From contig JADJBV010000001.1 of the NCBI GenBank assembly GCA_016703535.1, positions 3,400,001-3,464,000 on the forward strand: a stretch of 64,000 nt of DNA. The letters are read 5' to 3'. The translations under genes were made by a program, and so were the position numbers. Within the stretch, counting starts at the first letter, position 1; each line of letters opens with the position of its first letter. Source of the DNA: Deltaproteobacteria bacterium. Its GTDB lineage: Bacteria > Myxococcota > Kuafuiibacteriia > Kuafuiibacteriales > Kuafuiibacteriaceae. Shown here one piece after another: positions 17,889 to 27,250 of this stretch. The notes beneath the pieces were generated by a model. It searched no databases. It saw only the letters and a program-made list of their open reading frames with translations, and was not told where the DNA came from.

Positions 17889-19114
17889 TCGGGCCCTGGT
17901 TGTTGTTGCTGGCGGCGGAGCCGGACTGCTTTCGGCTGGTGGGTGACGTCGGGCTGAGCCGAGGGGTGGCGGTTGAGCTGGATCGGCGGGGATCTGCGCC
18001 CTGGTCCACCTGGTCTGATCCCCGTCGCCCGCTGATCGGCAACCTGGAGGGCACGGTGATCCCGGCCGAGGGGCACTGCCAAAAGTCGCCGGCCTTGTGC
18101 CTCGGTTTTTCGGCCGATCGCCTCCAGGCCCTCGCGGGAGGCCCTTTTTTGGCGTTTTCGGTGGCCAACAACCACGCCGGTGACTACGGACCCCCGGGTC
18201 GTTCTGCAACTCAACTTGCACTTTCGGCCGCGGGCCTGGGCGCGATCGGCCCCACGGGGTGGGCCACCCGCGTCGGCGGTCAAGACCTGGTCTTCTTCGC
18301 CGTCGATCTGGTCGGCGCCGATCGACCCGAACGCCAACGGAGCCTTGAAGCCTTGCGCCTGGCGATCCTGAGGGCCAGCGCCGAAGCGACGGTGGTGGTC
18401 CTGCCCCACTTCGGCGTCGAAGGGGATGGGGAGCCGAGCGCCGATCAGCGGGCCTGGGCCGATCGTTGGGTGGCCTGGGGCGCCACCTTGGTCGCGGGCG
18501 CCCACGCCCATCGGCCCCAAGGTGGCCGCTGCGGTGAAGATCACGGGATCTGGTACGGCCTCGGCAACTTTGTCTTCGACCAACCCGAAGGTTCGGGTTG
18601 GGTGGTCGAGTGTTGCCCCAGCCCGGGCCAACTCCGCTGCGCCGTCACGGCGGTGGCCCCCGCTCCCGGCTCGAGCTTTCCTCAGGTTGTGGCTCCGGTC
18701 CCCGAGGCCCAATGCCAACTCCGAACGCCGAAGTTCGACCTCAACTTTCGCCGCCACCCTCAAGCCCAAAGTTTGGTGACCGTCGAGCCCATGGGCGAAG
18801 GACTGTGGTTCGGGCTGCGACGACGCCACTCCACCTTCGATGGGGAAGAGGCCCTCCGGCCCTACGTCTTTCGGATCGAAGACCACCGGGTGATCGACGT
18901 CTGGCGGGGCACCTCCTTGAGCTGGCCTTTGGTCGCCGCTCGTTGGGTCAAGGTCGACGGCGAGCCGATCTTGTGTGCCCTCCACCGGGACGACAGCTTC
19001 CTGCACCCTCGGCCCGAGACCTTGGGGCGCCGGTGGGCAGCCTACAGCTTCAACGGCTTCGGCTTCACCCGCCGCGAAGATCCCAAACGGGTGGGCCGCT
19101 GCCAGGGGCTGTGA
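17885..19114 (+). CDS. CapA/PgsA-like metallophosphatase-fold protein
   Basis: The GTG at 17885 overlaps the DUF3160 stop (GTGA) and gives 409 residues starting with a hydrophobic segment (GPWLLLLAAEPD). Signature motifs of the PGA_cap family are in order: GDVGLSRG (Asp21), NLEG (53-56), VANNHAGDYG (94-102), LPHFGVE (His175), AGAHAHRPQ (His207, His209) and GLGNFVFDQ. These align with a calcineurin-like metallophosphatase core. Family members take part in poly-gamma-glutamate capsule synthesis or act as exported phosphatases. No other capsule genes are nearby, so a capsule role is doubtful; coupling to DUF3160 suggests joint work at the envelope. Confidence 0.8.
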   Translation: MIGPWLLLLAAEPDCFRLVGDVGLSRGVAVELDRRGSAPWSTWSDPRRPLIGNLEGTVIPAEGHCQKSPALCLGFSADRLQALAGGPFLAFSVANNHAGDYGPPGRSATQLALSAAGLGAIGPTGWATRVGGQDLVFFAVDLVGADRPERQRSLEALRLAILRASAEATVVVLPHFGVEGDGEPSADQRAWADRWVAWGATLVAGAHAHRPQGGRCGEDHGIWYGLGNFVFDQPEGSGWVVECCPSPGQLRCAVTAVAPAPGSSFPQVVAPVPEAQCQLRTPKFDLNFRRHPQAQSLVTVEPMGEGLWFGLRRRHSTFDGEEALRPYVFRIEDHRVIDVWRGTSLSWPLVAARWVKVDGEPILCALHRDDSFLHPRPETLGRRWAAYSFNGFGFTRREDPKRVGRCQGL

Positions 19115-19117
19115 AGT

Positions 19118-20623
19118 TCAGAGTGAAGAGAAGGCCTGTCGCTGCTCGGCGGTCATCACGTAAAAGGCCGCCTGGAGCTGTTGCTTCAGATAAGACTTGG
19201 CTTCGGGGCTGGCCAAGGGACCGCTGTTCGGCAAGATGCCCACGTCCAGGATCCGCTCCGGGTCGTGGCGCTCCAGCTTGAACGGGAAACGCAGCCCATC
19301 TTTGGTGATCGGCGGCTCCATTCGGCCGCTGAAGAGTCCGTCCACCACCACCCGAAAGGCCCGGTGATCCGAGCTGGTGCCAAGGAGGTGGGCGAGCTGG
19401 GATACCAAGTTGTCTTTGCCACGGTCCGAGGCGATCAGCCCATCGACCCGGGCGGCCCACCGCTCCGAGAGCTGCAAGAACAGTTGATCCCGCTCGTCGC
19501 CGCTGCTCTTGACGATGGCCATCGGATCCGCTGCCAGGCCCAGGCGCCGGAGTTCACCCGCCAAGGTCTCGGCCCGGACGTCGATGGACCCCCGTTGCTC
19601 CAGGCCCCGGAAGGCGTCGCTGAGCAGGGTCCGGCCCAGTTCGGTGGCCCGCGCCGCCAGCTCCAACCGCTGTTTCCGCTCCTCGAGTGGGAGTTCGGTG
19701 TTGAGGGCCATCTTGAGGGCGCCGGTGAACGGCGTGCGGAGGCCCGGCGTGTATTCGCCGTTGAGGTGACAGATGAAGGCGCTGCGCTCTTTGCCGCTCG
19801 GATCTCCGTAGAGGTCGAGGAGGCCCTGGAGGCTGGCGGTGTCGAGCACCGCCTGGATCGCCCGCACGTTGATCGGCAAGCTGCCGCCCAAGCGGAAGTT
19901 GAGCTGCTGCCGCACCGCCTGCTTCAGCCCGTCTTCGCCCCCGGCCCGAGCCTCTTCGGCTTTGGCGGGGTACAGCAGGGTCTGGAGGAGTTGACCGGCC
20001 TGGGCCTGGGCCGCGGAGTTGGTCTCGAGCAACTTGGCCCCTTGGGCAGGGAGCGCCGCGTAGAGGGCCAAGGCCTCCCGAGTGGTCGGCGACAACAACG
20101 CCGCCACCTGCTCCGGGGTGCGGTTGCTCTCCAAGATCGCCCGCAGATATTTGGCGGAGTCGGGGCTGCCGTGGAGCGGAGACTTGGAGAAGTGGTAGGC
20201 CTTGGCGACCTGCACCTCGAGGGGAGTCGAGCCCTGTTCTCGTTGGACCTGCTCGGCCACGGCGCGGGGCAGGTGCTCCAGCCCGAGCTGGGCCGGCACC
20301 CAGGCGGCGAGGGCTCGGCTGGGGAGTGCGTTGGCGATGTCGAGGGCGGTCTGCAGCGCGTGTTGTCCACCGATGCTGGTGGCGGCCATCCACTGGTTCT
20401 GCATGTCCTGCAGGGCCGATAGGGCGTCCCGGATGAAGTCGTAGTTTTCTTTGGCGTGGGGCGTGTCGAGCTTGGCGAGAGCCTTGGCCAACACCTCCGA
20501 AGGCTGGAGCTGCTCGTAACGAGAGACCTCCTTGAGCTTGCTCTCGAGGTCGTCGGTGATACCTCGCGCGTATCCTTCGATCGTGGAGAGGTCAGGACCG
20601 TTCTTGGAGATGCTGCGCGTCAT
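19118..20623 (-). CDS. Helical protein of unknown function, coupled to SCP2-like gene
   Basis: The 501-residue product has no signal peptide or transmembrane helix and is mostly alpha-helical with many Leu/Ala heptads (for example VLAKALAKLDTPHAKENYDF). A central stretch around residues 225-300 is less helical (FRLGGSLPINVRAIQAVLDT). No known family was recognised. Its ATG overlaps the stop of the SCP2-like gene (ATGA). It converges with the CapA-like gene, leaving three bases between the stops. It is likely expressed with uup and the SCP2-like protein. Confidence 0.75.
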   Translation of the reverse strand: MTRSISKNGPDLSTIEGYARGITDDLESKLKEVSRYEQLQPSEVLAKALAKLDTPHAKENYDFIRDALSALQDMQNQWMAATSIGGQHALQTALDIANALPSRALAAWVPAQLGLEHLPRAVAEQVQREQGSTPLEVQVAKAYHFSKSPLHGSPDSAKYLRAILESNRTPEQVAALLSPTTREALALYAALPAQGAKLLETNSAAQAQAGQLLQTLLYPAKAEEARAGGEDGLKQAVRQQLNFRLGGSLPINVRAIQAVLDTASLQGLLDLYGDPSGKERSAFICHLNGEYTPGLRTPFTGALKMALNTELPLEERKQRLELAARATELGRTLLSDAFRGLEQRGSIDVRAETLAGELRRLGLAADPMAIVKSSGDERDQLFLQLSERWAARVDGLIASDRGKDNLVSQLAHLLGTSSDHRAFRVVVDGLFSGRMEPPITKDGLRFPFKLERHDPERILDVGILPNSGPLASPEAKSYLKQQLQAAFYVMTAEQRQAFSSL

Positions 20624-21021
20624 TTCTTATTGCTCCGGATACCGACCCAACTTTTCGCCGCTGGAGCGCCCTCCAACAGCCGCATGAACCGCTCGTAGAG
20701 ACCAAAGTCGCCGTGGACCGTTAGGGCGCCGATCGGGGGTTGGGGCGCAAACAGGAGATCACCGATGGCGCGATCGGTCGCGACCACCTTGGTGTTCCAA
20801 GCCGCCGCTTCGCCGCCCAGCCCCCGGCTTTTGGGCCCCTTGAGCTCGAGGAAAAAATGATCGGAGGTCGCGTCCTGCGCGGTGATCTCGAACTGGATCA
20901 CGCCCGACAGCTCCAGGGGCAACTTGGTCGCGACCTGCTGGAGACGTTGCTGCAACAGGGCCCACCAGAGGCGCCCAGCCCGGGGCGCGGCGCTGACAGG
21001 CTCGACCGAAGGCACGTCCAC
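20620..21021 (-). CDS. SCP2-like sterol-carrier-fold protein
   Basis: Residues about 30-130 read as an SCP2 fold: GVIQFEIT, FFLELKG, a VVATDRAIGDLLFAPQPP helix and the closing strand-helix ALTVHGDFGLYERFMRLLEG. SCP2-like domains form a hydrophobic tunnel that binds lipids and are often fused to or encoded near enzymes. The frame is open up to 21138, but that upstream part looks non-coding; GTG at 21021 is taken as the start (133 residues), with GTG at 21015 as an alternative. It lies downstream of uup and overlaps the next gene by ATGA. Ligand unknown. Confidence 0.65.
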   Translation of the reverse strand: MDVPSVEPVSAAPRAGRLWWALLQQRLQQVATKLPLELSGVIQFEITAQDATSDHFFLELKGPKSRGLGGEAAAWNTKVVATDRAIGDLLFAPQPPIGALTVHGDFGLYERFMRLLEGAPAAKSWVGIRSNKK

Positions 21022-21168
21022 GACCGAACCAGCGTAGCACGTCGGCCCACATTTCCGGATCGTCCCTTGCCGGAGCGCGCCTGTTTTCGGGGCGTTGGCT
21101 CGACCCAACAGCAGGTGAACCCGAGCGATCCGGATCACAACCAGCCCGGTCGGGGCGGTGATTGGGCC

Positions 21169-23067
21169 TCAGCCCCCTCGATCCGACAACTCGGACCAAC
21201 GTCGGTAGAGGCCCTCGACCTCGGCTTTGGTCCGCTCCAGCTCTTGCAACTTTTCTTGCACTTTGGACCCGAGCTTCTTCAACTCATTCGGATCGTTGAG
21301 GAGCACCTCGAGTTCGCTGACCCGCTGTTCGGTGGCCATGATCTTGGCCTCCATGCCCTGGAACTCCCGCTCTTCGCCGAAGCTCCGCTTCTTTTTGGCG
21401 GCGGGTTTGGGGGCGGCTTGGGCCTTGGGCACCTCTTTTTCGACCGGCGCAGGAGGGGGCGACGCAGCGGCCAGGCGTTGGCGAAACGAGTCGTAGCTCC
21501 CTTCGTAGAGCGTGACCTTCCCTTGGCCCTCGAAGGCCAAGATGCCGGTGCAGACCCGGTCCAAAAAGTAGCGGTCGTGGCTGACGATCAAGGCGCAGCC
21601 CGGATAGGAGATCAACGCGTCCTCCAACACCCGGAGGGTCGGAAGATCCAGGTCGTTGGTCGGCTCATCCAGGATCAACAGGTTGGCCGTGACCCGCAGG
21701 GCCTTGGCCAAGGCGACCCGGCTCCGTTCACCGCCCGACAAAGCGCCGATCTTGGTGCGTTGGGCCCCGCCGTCGAAGAGCAGGCCGTCCAGGAAGGTGT
21801 GGACCGAAATCGCCTCTTCGCCGATGAAGACCTTGTCGTTTTCGCCGGCCACCTCTTCGAGGATGGTGTTGTTGTCGTCCAAGATGCGCCGTTGGTCGGC
21901 GTAGGCGATGGCGGTGTTGAGACCCAGCACCACCTCACCGGAGTCGGGGGTCAGTTCGCCCCGGATCATCCGCAACAAGGTGGTCTTGCCCACGCCGTTG
22001 GGCCCGACGATGCCCAGCCGATCGCCCTTCTTCAGGCCCAGCTCTAGCCGATCGACCAACACCTTACCGCCCAGCTGTTTGCTGACCTTCTTCAGCTCCA
22101 AGATGCTGTTGCCGAGCCGAGCCGGGTGCGGGAGCCGAAAGCTCGCTTCGCCCAAAGCCCCCTTGGGCCGGGCCGCCACCAAGGCGTCGAAGCGCTCCAG
22201 CCGAGCCCGTTGTTTGGTGGTCCGGGCCGGGGCCCGCCGCCGCACCCAGTGCAGCTCACTTTCGATGGAGCGCTGGCGTTTGTGTTCGGCCTTGGCCTCC
22301 ATCGCCTCTCGTTCGGCTCGGGCCGCGAGATATTCACTATAATTGCCTTCGTAGAGCCGCAGGTCACCGCGATCGAGCTCGGCGTGGCGGTTGGCCACCC
22401 GATCCAAGAAGTAGCGATCGTGGGTGACCAAGATCAGGGCACCGGGCCACTTGACCAGGTTCTCTTCCAGCCACTCGATCGCCGCCACGTCGATGTGGTT
22501 GGTCGGCTCATCGAGCACCAACAGCTCGGGTTGGGACAACAACGCCGTACAAAGCGCGACCCGCCGTTGTTCACCGAGGGACAAGGAGCCGGCCTTGCGA
22601 TCTTTGGGCGGCACCCCCAGGGCCTCCATCACCGCCTCGGCCTGGTGGCCCACGTTCCAGCCGCCGGTCTTCTCCAGGCGTTCGCTGAGTTCGGCCTGCT
22701 CCTCGATCAAGGTGAGCTGCCGGGCCGGGTCCACCTCGGTCTCCAGGGCCTGGTGCACCTCTTCCAGCCGGCGCTTCAAGGCGCGGTTGGCCTCCTGGCC
22801 CCGCTGCACCAGCTCCAACACGGTGCGCTCCGGATCGAGGATCGGGTTTTGGGTGACGATGGCGGTGGTCAGGCCCCGTCTTCGCTGGATCTCCCCGCCG
22901 TCGGCCTCTTCTTGGCCCAACAAGATCCGGAGCAGGGTGGACTTACCGGCGCCGTTGACGCCGATCAGCCCGAGCCGATCGCCGGCCTCGACGGTCACCG
23001 AAACGCCGTCGAGTACGGTGCGATCGCCGTACCCCTTGGTGATGTCGTGCAGCGATACCAGGCTCAT
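21169..23067 (-). CDS. uup: ABC-F ATPase, Uup type
   Basis: The 632-residue product has two ABC cassettes and no membrane domain. Cassette 1 has Walker A GVNGAGKST, signature SLSLGEQRR and Walker B LLVLDEPTNHID. Cassette 2 has GPNGVGKTT, LSGGERSR and LLILDEPTNDLD. A linker and a basic C-terminal extension (about 545-632, with KKKRSFGEE and an EVLLNDPNELKK coiled coil) are typical of Uup. ABC-F proteins act on ribosomes; Uup is linked to genome stability and to rescue of stalled translation. The first signature reads LSLGE rather than LSGGE. ATG at 23067; divergent from the gene at 23293. Confidence 0.93.
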   Translation of the reverse strand: MSLVSLHDITKGYGDRTVLDGVSVTVEAGDRLGLIGVNGAGKSTLLRILLGQEEADGGEIQRRRGLTTAIVTQNPILDPERTVLELVQRGQEANRALKRRLEEVHQALETEVDPARQLTLIEEQAELSERLEKTGGWNVGHQAEAVMEALGVPPKDRKAGSLSLGEQRRVALCTALLSQPELLVLDEPTNHIDVAAIEWLEENLVKWPGALILVTHDRYFLDRVANRHAELDRGDLRLYEGNYSEYLAARAEREAMEAKAEHKRQRSIESELHWVRRRAPARTTKQRARLERFDALVAARPKGALGEASFRLPHPARLGNSILELKKVSKQLGGKVLVDRLELGLKKGDRLGIVGPNGVGKTTLLRMIRGELTPDSGEVVLGLNTAIAYADQRRILDDNNTILEEVAGENDKVFIGEEAISVHTFLDGLLFDGGAQRTKIGALSGGERSRVALAKALRVTANLLILDEPTNDLDLPTLRVLEDALISYPGCALIVSHDRYFLDRVCTGILAFEGQGKVTLYEGSYDSFRQRLAAASPPPAPVEKEVPKAQAAPKPAAKKKRSFGEEREFQGMEAKIMATEQRVSELEVLLNDPNELKKLGSKVQEKLQELERTKAEVEGLYRRWSELSDRGG

Positions 23068-23292
23068 CGGCGGGCCGGTGAGCTAAATCAGTCGGGACCC
23101 TGGCTGGCAAGCCCCAGCCCTTGCTCCTGAAACATAGGCCCGTCTTGACCGCACAAAAGGGCCGCCCTCGCCGACGGGACAAAAACGCACCGTGGTGGGT
23201 CGCGCCGCTTGCGCCCTCCCGTCACTTTCGCCCCAAAAGAGTCGGCCCAGCGGTCGGTGGCCCTGGCGGTTCGGTTCGGTTATCTCAGACCG

Positions 23293-24258
23293 ATGGGGCC
23301 ATCCGGGGACCGAAGGTCGGCCGAGGGGCCAAAAGTGTGGCTGGCGTTGGGGCTCATCTTTTGGGGGCTGCTTTGGGTGAACCTCGCCGAGGCCGGGGAG
23401 TTGAGTCGGCTGATCTACCGCCCAGCCCCTCACGCCGACTGTCCCGACCAAGGCCAGCTGATCGACGCGATCGGGGCCCGGCTCGGCTACGACCCCTTTC
23501 GAGCCGAGGCGCCTCGGTCCCTCGAGGTCACGATCGAGCCCAAGGACGGCGGCTTTGGGGCCCGGGTCGAGCTCGAGGACGCTGAAGGCCACCCGTCGGA
23601 CCTTCGCGAGTTCGAGCCCCAGCCCCGCTGCGCCGAGCTGCTCGATCCCTTGGCCTTGGCCATCGCGGTGGCCCTGGATCCCCTGCAGCTGGGGCCGCCG
23701 ACGCCGAGCCGGCCCCCACCTCCACCGGCGCCCGAGGCCCTGGAGTTGCCGACCGAAAGCCTGGGACGGTTTTATCTGAGCGCGGCCCCGCTGTTGGCGG
23801 TGGCGGCGTTGCCCACCCCAGTCCCGGGGGGACGGATCGAGCTGGGGATGGAAGGGGAACGTTGGGGCCTGGGGTTGGAGGGGCGTTTTTTGGCGCCGGC
23901 CAGCCAAGCGATCGAGGACGGCGAGATCACCACCTTCATCTTGGCGGCGGCGCTGTCGGGGTGTGCCCACTGGGGCGCGGCGGGCGCGTGTGTGGTCGGC
24001 ACCTTCGGGGCGCTGCGGGCCTCGAGCGATCGGCCCCTCGACGAACACAAAGCCAGCGGCCCTTACGCCACCTTGGGCGCCCGGGCACGCTACCTCTTCG
24101 AGCTGGCGCCGCCCTTGTCGGTCGGGCTGACCGCCGAGGTGGCCGCCACCTTGACTCGGATCGAGCTGGTCGACGCCCGGACCGGCGCCGAGTTCTGGTC
24201 CACGCCGTGGGTGCACGGGATCTTTGGGATCGAGGCGCGGTTCGACTTTCCGCGGTGA
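23293..24258 (+). CDS. Myxococcota-type outer-membrane beta-barrel protein
   Basis: The ATG at 23293 gives 321 residues: a basic N-terminus, a hydrophobic signal (VWLALGLIFWGLLWVNLAEAG) and a periplasmic segment. The periplasmic segment has a conserved style (ADCPDQGQLIDAIGARLGYDPF, then a CAELLDPLALAIAVALDP helix) seen in many Myxococcota proteins of unknown function. A Pro-rich linker (PPTPSRPPPPPAPE) leads into a C-terminal half of alternating strands that ends in Phe/Arg, as expected for a beta-barrel (RIELGMEGERWGLGLEG, GIEARFDFPR). The role is unknown. In-frame sequence upstream of 23293 looks non-coding. Confidence 0.75.
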   Translation: MGPSGDRRSAEGPKVWLALGLIFWGLLWVNLAEAGELSRLIYRPAPHADCPDQGQLIDAIGARLGYDPFRAEAPRSLEVTIEPKDGGFGARVELEDAEGHPSDLREFEPQPRCAELLDPLALAIAVALDPLQLGPPTPSRPPPPPAPEALELPTESLGRFYLSAAPLLAVAALPTPVPGGRIELGMEGERWGLGLEGRFLAPASQAIEDGEITTFILAAALSGCAHWGAAGACVVGTFGALRASSDRPLDEHKASGPYATLGARARYLFELAPPLSVGLTAEVAATLTRIELVDARTGAEFWSTPWVHGIFGIEARFDFPR

Positions 24259-24332
24259 CGGACGATCCCGATCGCTCGAAGGCGGCCCCCACGACGCGGC
24301 CCGGAGCGTTGCCCGAACATCCGCGAGCAGGG

Positions 24333-26111
24333 CTAGGGAACCGGGTTGCCGGTCAGGCGCACCACCTCGGCCGCCCAAGGCAAGAGCAAATAGAGGCGCC
24401 CTTCGCCGTCGAACTGGGCGTCGGTGACCACCCCTTCGCCGATGCGCCACTCCCCCGGCAAAAAACGTTCGGCGTCCCGATCGAAGAAGCTGGCCCAGGT
24501 CTCGTAGGTCTTGGGATCCAGCCCGGGACGGGTCGACAACACCAAGAGGCGACGGCCCTCCTTGGGCCAGACGATCAACCGGACCGGGATCCCGGGCACT
24601 CCCAAGGTCGGGTGGCGGCTGCGGAACTCGCCCCCCCGATCGAAGACGTAGAGGGCCGCGGGCGGCGAAGCGCCGACGTAGATCCGGTCTTCTTGGATGT
24701 CCAAGGTGTAGACCCCGTCGCTGTGATCGTTCACGGGTTCGGTCGGGACCAAGGTCTCGTGGGAGATCGAAAGATCGCTGAGCTCCAACCACACCAACCG
24801 GGCCGCGCCGCCGGTCCCGAGCACCGCGGTTTGAGCGTTGGCCCGGCGGCTGACGGTCGCGTCCAAACCCGGTAAGGCCCGGTCGTTTTGGGACATGATC
24901 GAATTCTGTGCATGCACATGCACACGATCATCGGTGCGGATCCCGCCGAAGTAGATGAAGTAGAAGGGGCCCGCGACCTCCATCCCGATCTGTTGGGCCG
25001 TTCGCCACGACAGATCGGCCCCGTCGGTGGGGGTGATCGGCTCGGAGTGTTCGAGGGCCCCGGTCGGAGAAAAACGCCCCAGCCGGAAGTGGCCGGTTTC
25101 GTCCAGGTAGGTCCCGACCACCCCGGGGCCCCGGGCGTCGACCCGGATCTGGCTCAAGCAAGACGGGGTGGGGCTGGCGTAGAGGAACTGTCCGGTGTCG
25201 AGGGCCAGGTGCACCAACTCGCCGGGCCCGGGCTGGCGTTGAAAGCAGAAGTCGATGGCGGTGGTGCCGGTGGTGGAGATCTGGATCTCGCCGTTCAAGA
25301 GTTGCATCGACCAGGCCCAGCCACTCGCCAAGTTGCGCGGGCTGTAGCGGGCGTGGCGCACCACCAGATCGGGCGTGAAGGTCGGGACGTCGCGAAAAGG
25401 AAACGTCTCCTGCTGAAACGGCGGCGTAGTGGGGAAGCGATAGAACGTGGCGCCACAATCACCGATCGGGGTGGTGCAGCTGGCCTCGGCGACCGCGGCC
25501 GTACCGCTGGCCGGTCGGAGTCGACACTGCCAATCCCCGGCCCGCTCCGGGGGCAAAACGCAGGCTTGATCTTCGTTTTGGGAGAGGACCACCACCTCAC
25601 CCAACCCGCAGATCGAGTAGTCGAAGCGGGTGCGGCACGGGCCGTCGTTGACCACCCGTGGGGTGCACGCGGAGCAACCTTCGATGCCGATCACCGGTTG
25701 GAGCGACGCGTTGCAACGGACCACCCCCGCCGCCTTCAGCCGCGGCAAGGCGGCGATCTCCGCCGGGGTGATCCCATCTTTGCCGACCCGCCCGGCCCAC
25801 AACGGCACCGGCAACCGAGGTTCACAAGCGTCGCTGGCCGCCTCGACCACGGCGCCAGCGACGCCGACCTCGCCCAGCTGCTCGAGGCTCCACCCGACCA
25901 CCACCAAGTTCTGATCTTCGGCCCCAAAAACCGGCAGGCTTTGGCCCTCGCCCCAGGGGACCAAGGGGCTGGCCCGAAGAAAGGCGCCCGCGCCATCGAC
26001 CGCGATGACCGAGGCGTAGCGGACCTCGGGCGGAACCTCGACGGGCGTCGCCGGCTGGCGGGTACACGCCAGGGACGCCAAAGCCAGGGCCCACGGGAGC
26101 GCCCGCTTCAT
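24333..26111 (-). CDS. Large lipoprotein, WD/propeller-like, Cys-rich middle
   Basis: The ATG at 26111 overlaps the stop of the preceding gene (ATGA) and gives 592 residues with a lipoprotein signal (WALALASLAC, Cys16). Residues about 100-230 are unusually Cys-rich (CEPRLPVPLW, CSACTPRV, CGLGEVVV), compatible with disulfides outside the cytoplasm. The rest is a run of beta-strand repeats with short DxxG turns (GTYLDETGHFRLGRFSPTG, DIQEDRIYVGASPP), suggesting a beta-propeller. No catalytic motif is visible. It is the last gene of the kinase operon, so it may be the sensor or target of that signalling unit; that is inference. Confidence 0.75.
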   Translation of the reverse strand: MKRALPWALALASLACTRQPATPVEVPPEVRYASVIAVDGAGAFLRASPLVPWGEGQSLPVFGAEDQNLVVVGWSLEQLGEVGVAGAVVEAASDACEPRLPVPLWAGRVGKDGITPAEIAALPRLKAAGVVRCNASLQPVIGIEGCSACTPRVVNDGPCRTRFDYSICGLGEVVVLSQNEDQACVLPPERAGDWQCRLRPASGTAAVAEASCTTPIGDCGATFYRFPTTPPFQQETFPFRDVPTFTPDLVVRHARYSPRNLASGWAWSMQLLNGEIQISTTGTTAIDFCFQRQPGPGELVHLALDTGQFLYASPTPSCLSQIRVDARGPGVVGTYLDETGHFRLGRFSPTGALEHSEPITPTDGADLSWRTAQQIGMEVAGPFYFIYFGGIRTDDRVHVHAQNSIMSQNDRALPGLDATVSRRANAQTAVLGTGGAARLVWLELSDLSISHETLVPTEPVNDHSDGVYTLDIQEDRIYVGASPPAALYVFDRGGEFRSRHPTLGVPGIPVRLIVWPKEGRRLLVLSTRPGLDPKTYETWASFFDRDAERFLPGEWRIGEGVVTDAQFDGEGRLYLLLPWAAEVVRLTGNPVP

Positions 26112-27250
26112 GGTCGACCTCCAACGTGGACCACTCCGTACACGCCGAACAAGGCCACCGCCGACGCGACCCACAACCACCAGGGCGGATCTTGGGCCTC
26201 GTCGCCCCACCAAGCCAAGGCCCCGGCGGTCAGGCCCGCCGCCGAAAGACCAAGGCCCAAACCGTAGAGATCCAGTCCGCCGGGGTTGACGATCGAAGGA
26301 TCGGTGCTGGGACCGGCCTGGGCATCGAGGCCAAGGGTGGGGTTGCCGAGGTCCGCACAGTCAGCGCCACCTTCAGGGCGCCCCACACAAGCCCGGATCA
26401 CCGACTGGCGCTGCAGGATCCCCAGGGCCACCACCGCGGCGCCGACCGCCACCAACGCCGGTCCGCCGTAACGCAGCCCCTGGCGGAGGGTGTTGGGTTC
26501 GGGGCGTTCGGCGAGGGTGAAGCTGACAGTGGCGGTGTGGCCCGGGGCCACCTCCAGGACTTGAGCCCCCCCGGGCTCGAGGGCGATGGTGCGCCGACCG
26601 GGCCGGACGTCCACCAACAGGAGCGATCCCTCGGGCACCCCGCCCAACCCCACCCCATCCAGGCTCAGTTGGGCCCCGGGTCGATCGCCGTGGATCAAGA
26701 TCTGGCCCGAACGGGTCAGGCCCCGGGACGCCAACCATGGCGCCGAACGCTGCGCCAACCCTTGAAACAGGCGCTGAAAATCCGAGGGCAACTCACCGTC
26801 GATTTCGGAGGGCCGATCACTCCAGGCCTCCTTGCTGAGCCGATCTTCTCGGGCCGTCGGATCACCTCGGTCGCTCCGTCCCCGCTCGGCCCGCAGATCG
26901 AGGAGGGTCGGCACCACCCGCAAGCGGCCGGCCTCCAGCGGCAAGACGCTGACGATCACCCCAAAGCTGGGCGAGGCAGGGCCCTCGAGCCCACTGGCGA
27001 CGCAGCCGAGCAACAACTCCGGGGGACAAGGCCCGGGGTTGGCCAAACCCAGGCGTTCGGGGCTGTCGACCCTCAGGCCCGTCGCCGGCGTCAACCCTTG
27101 GGCCGCGCCATCCAACCACAAGGCGATCGACGGCAGACCTTCGGCCCGCCGGGCCGCCTGCAGCACCAACACCGCGTTCGGTTGTTCCTTGGCCGACCAG
27201 GTCTGGGGCGGCGCCGCCAACAAACACCAGCTGATCCACAGCGGGCTCAT
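26108..27250 (-). CDS. PEGA-like membrane protein of the kinase operon
   Basis: The 380-residue product begins at ATG 27250, overlapping the kinase stop (ATGA), with a signal-like N-terminus (PLWISWCLLAAPPQ). Residues about 180-250 fit a PEGA-type surface domain: GQILIHGDRPGAQLSLDGVGLG then VRPGRRTIALEPGG. Three hydrophobic helices follow (about 265-285, 330-350, 355-375). PEGA domains commonly sit beside Ser/Thr kinases in Myxococcota and related phyla. The start and stop both overlap neighbours, so it is an integral part of the operon. Function unknown. Confidence 0.75.
   Translation of the reverse strand: MSPLWISWCLLAAPPQTWSAKEQPNAVLVLQAARRAEGLPSIALWLDGAAQGLTPATGLRVDSPERLGLANPGPCPPELLLGCVASGLEGPASPSFGVIVSVLPLEAGRLRVVPTLLDLRAERGRSDRGDPTAREDRLSKEAWSDRPSEIDGELPSDFQRLFQGLAQRSAPWLASRGLTRSGQILIHGDRPGAQLSLDGVGLGGVPEGSLLLVDVRPGRRTIALEPGGAQVLEVAPGHTATVSFTLAERPEPNTLRQGLRYGGPALVAVGAAVVALGILQRQSVIRACVGRPEGGADCADLGNPTLGLDAQAGPSTDPSIVNPGGLDLYGLGLGLSAAGLTAGALAWWGDEAQDPPWWLWVASAVALFGVYGVVHVGGRP

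Noticed and set aside
23100..23130. TGGC and TTGC elements resembling a sigma-54 promoter in the uup/outer-membrane gap
   Set aside because: The spacing between the GG and GC elements is about five bases too long for a -24/-12 promoter.
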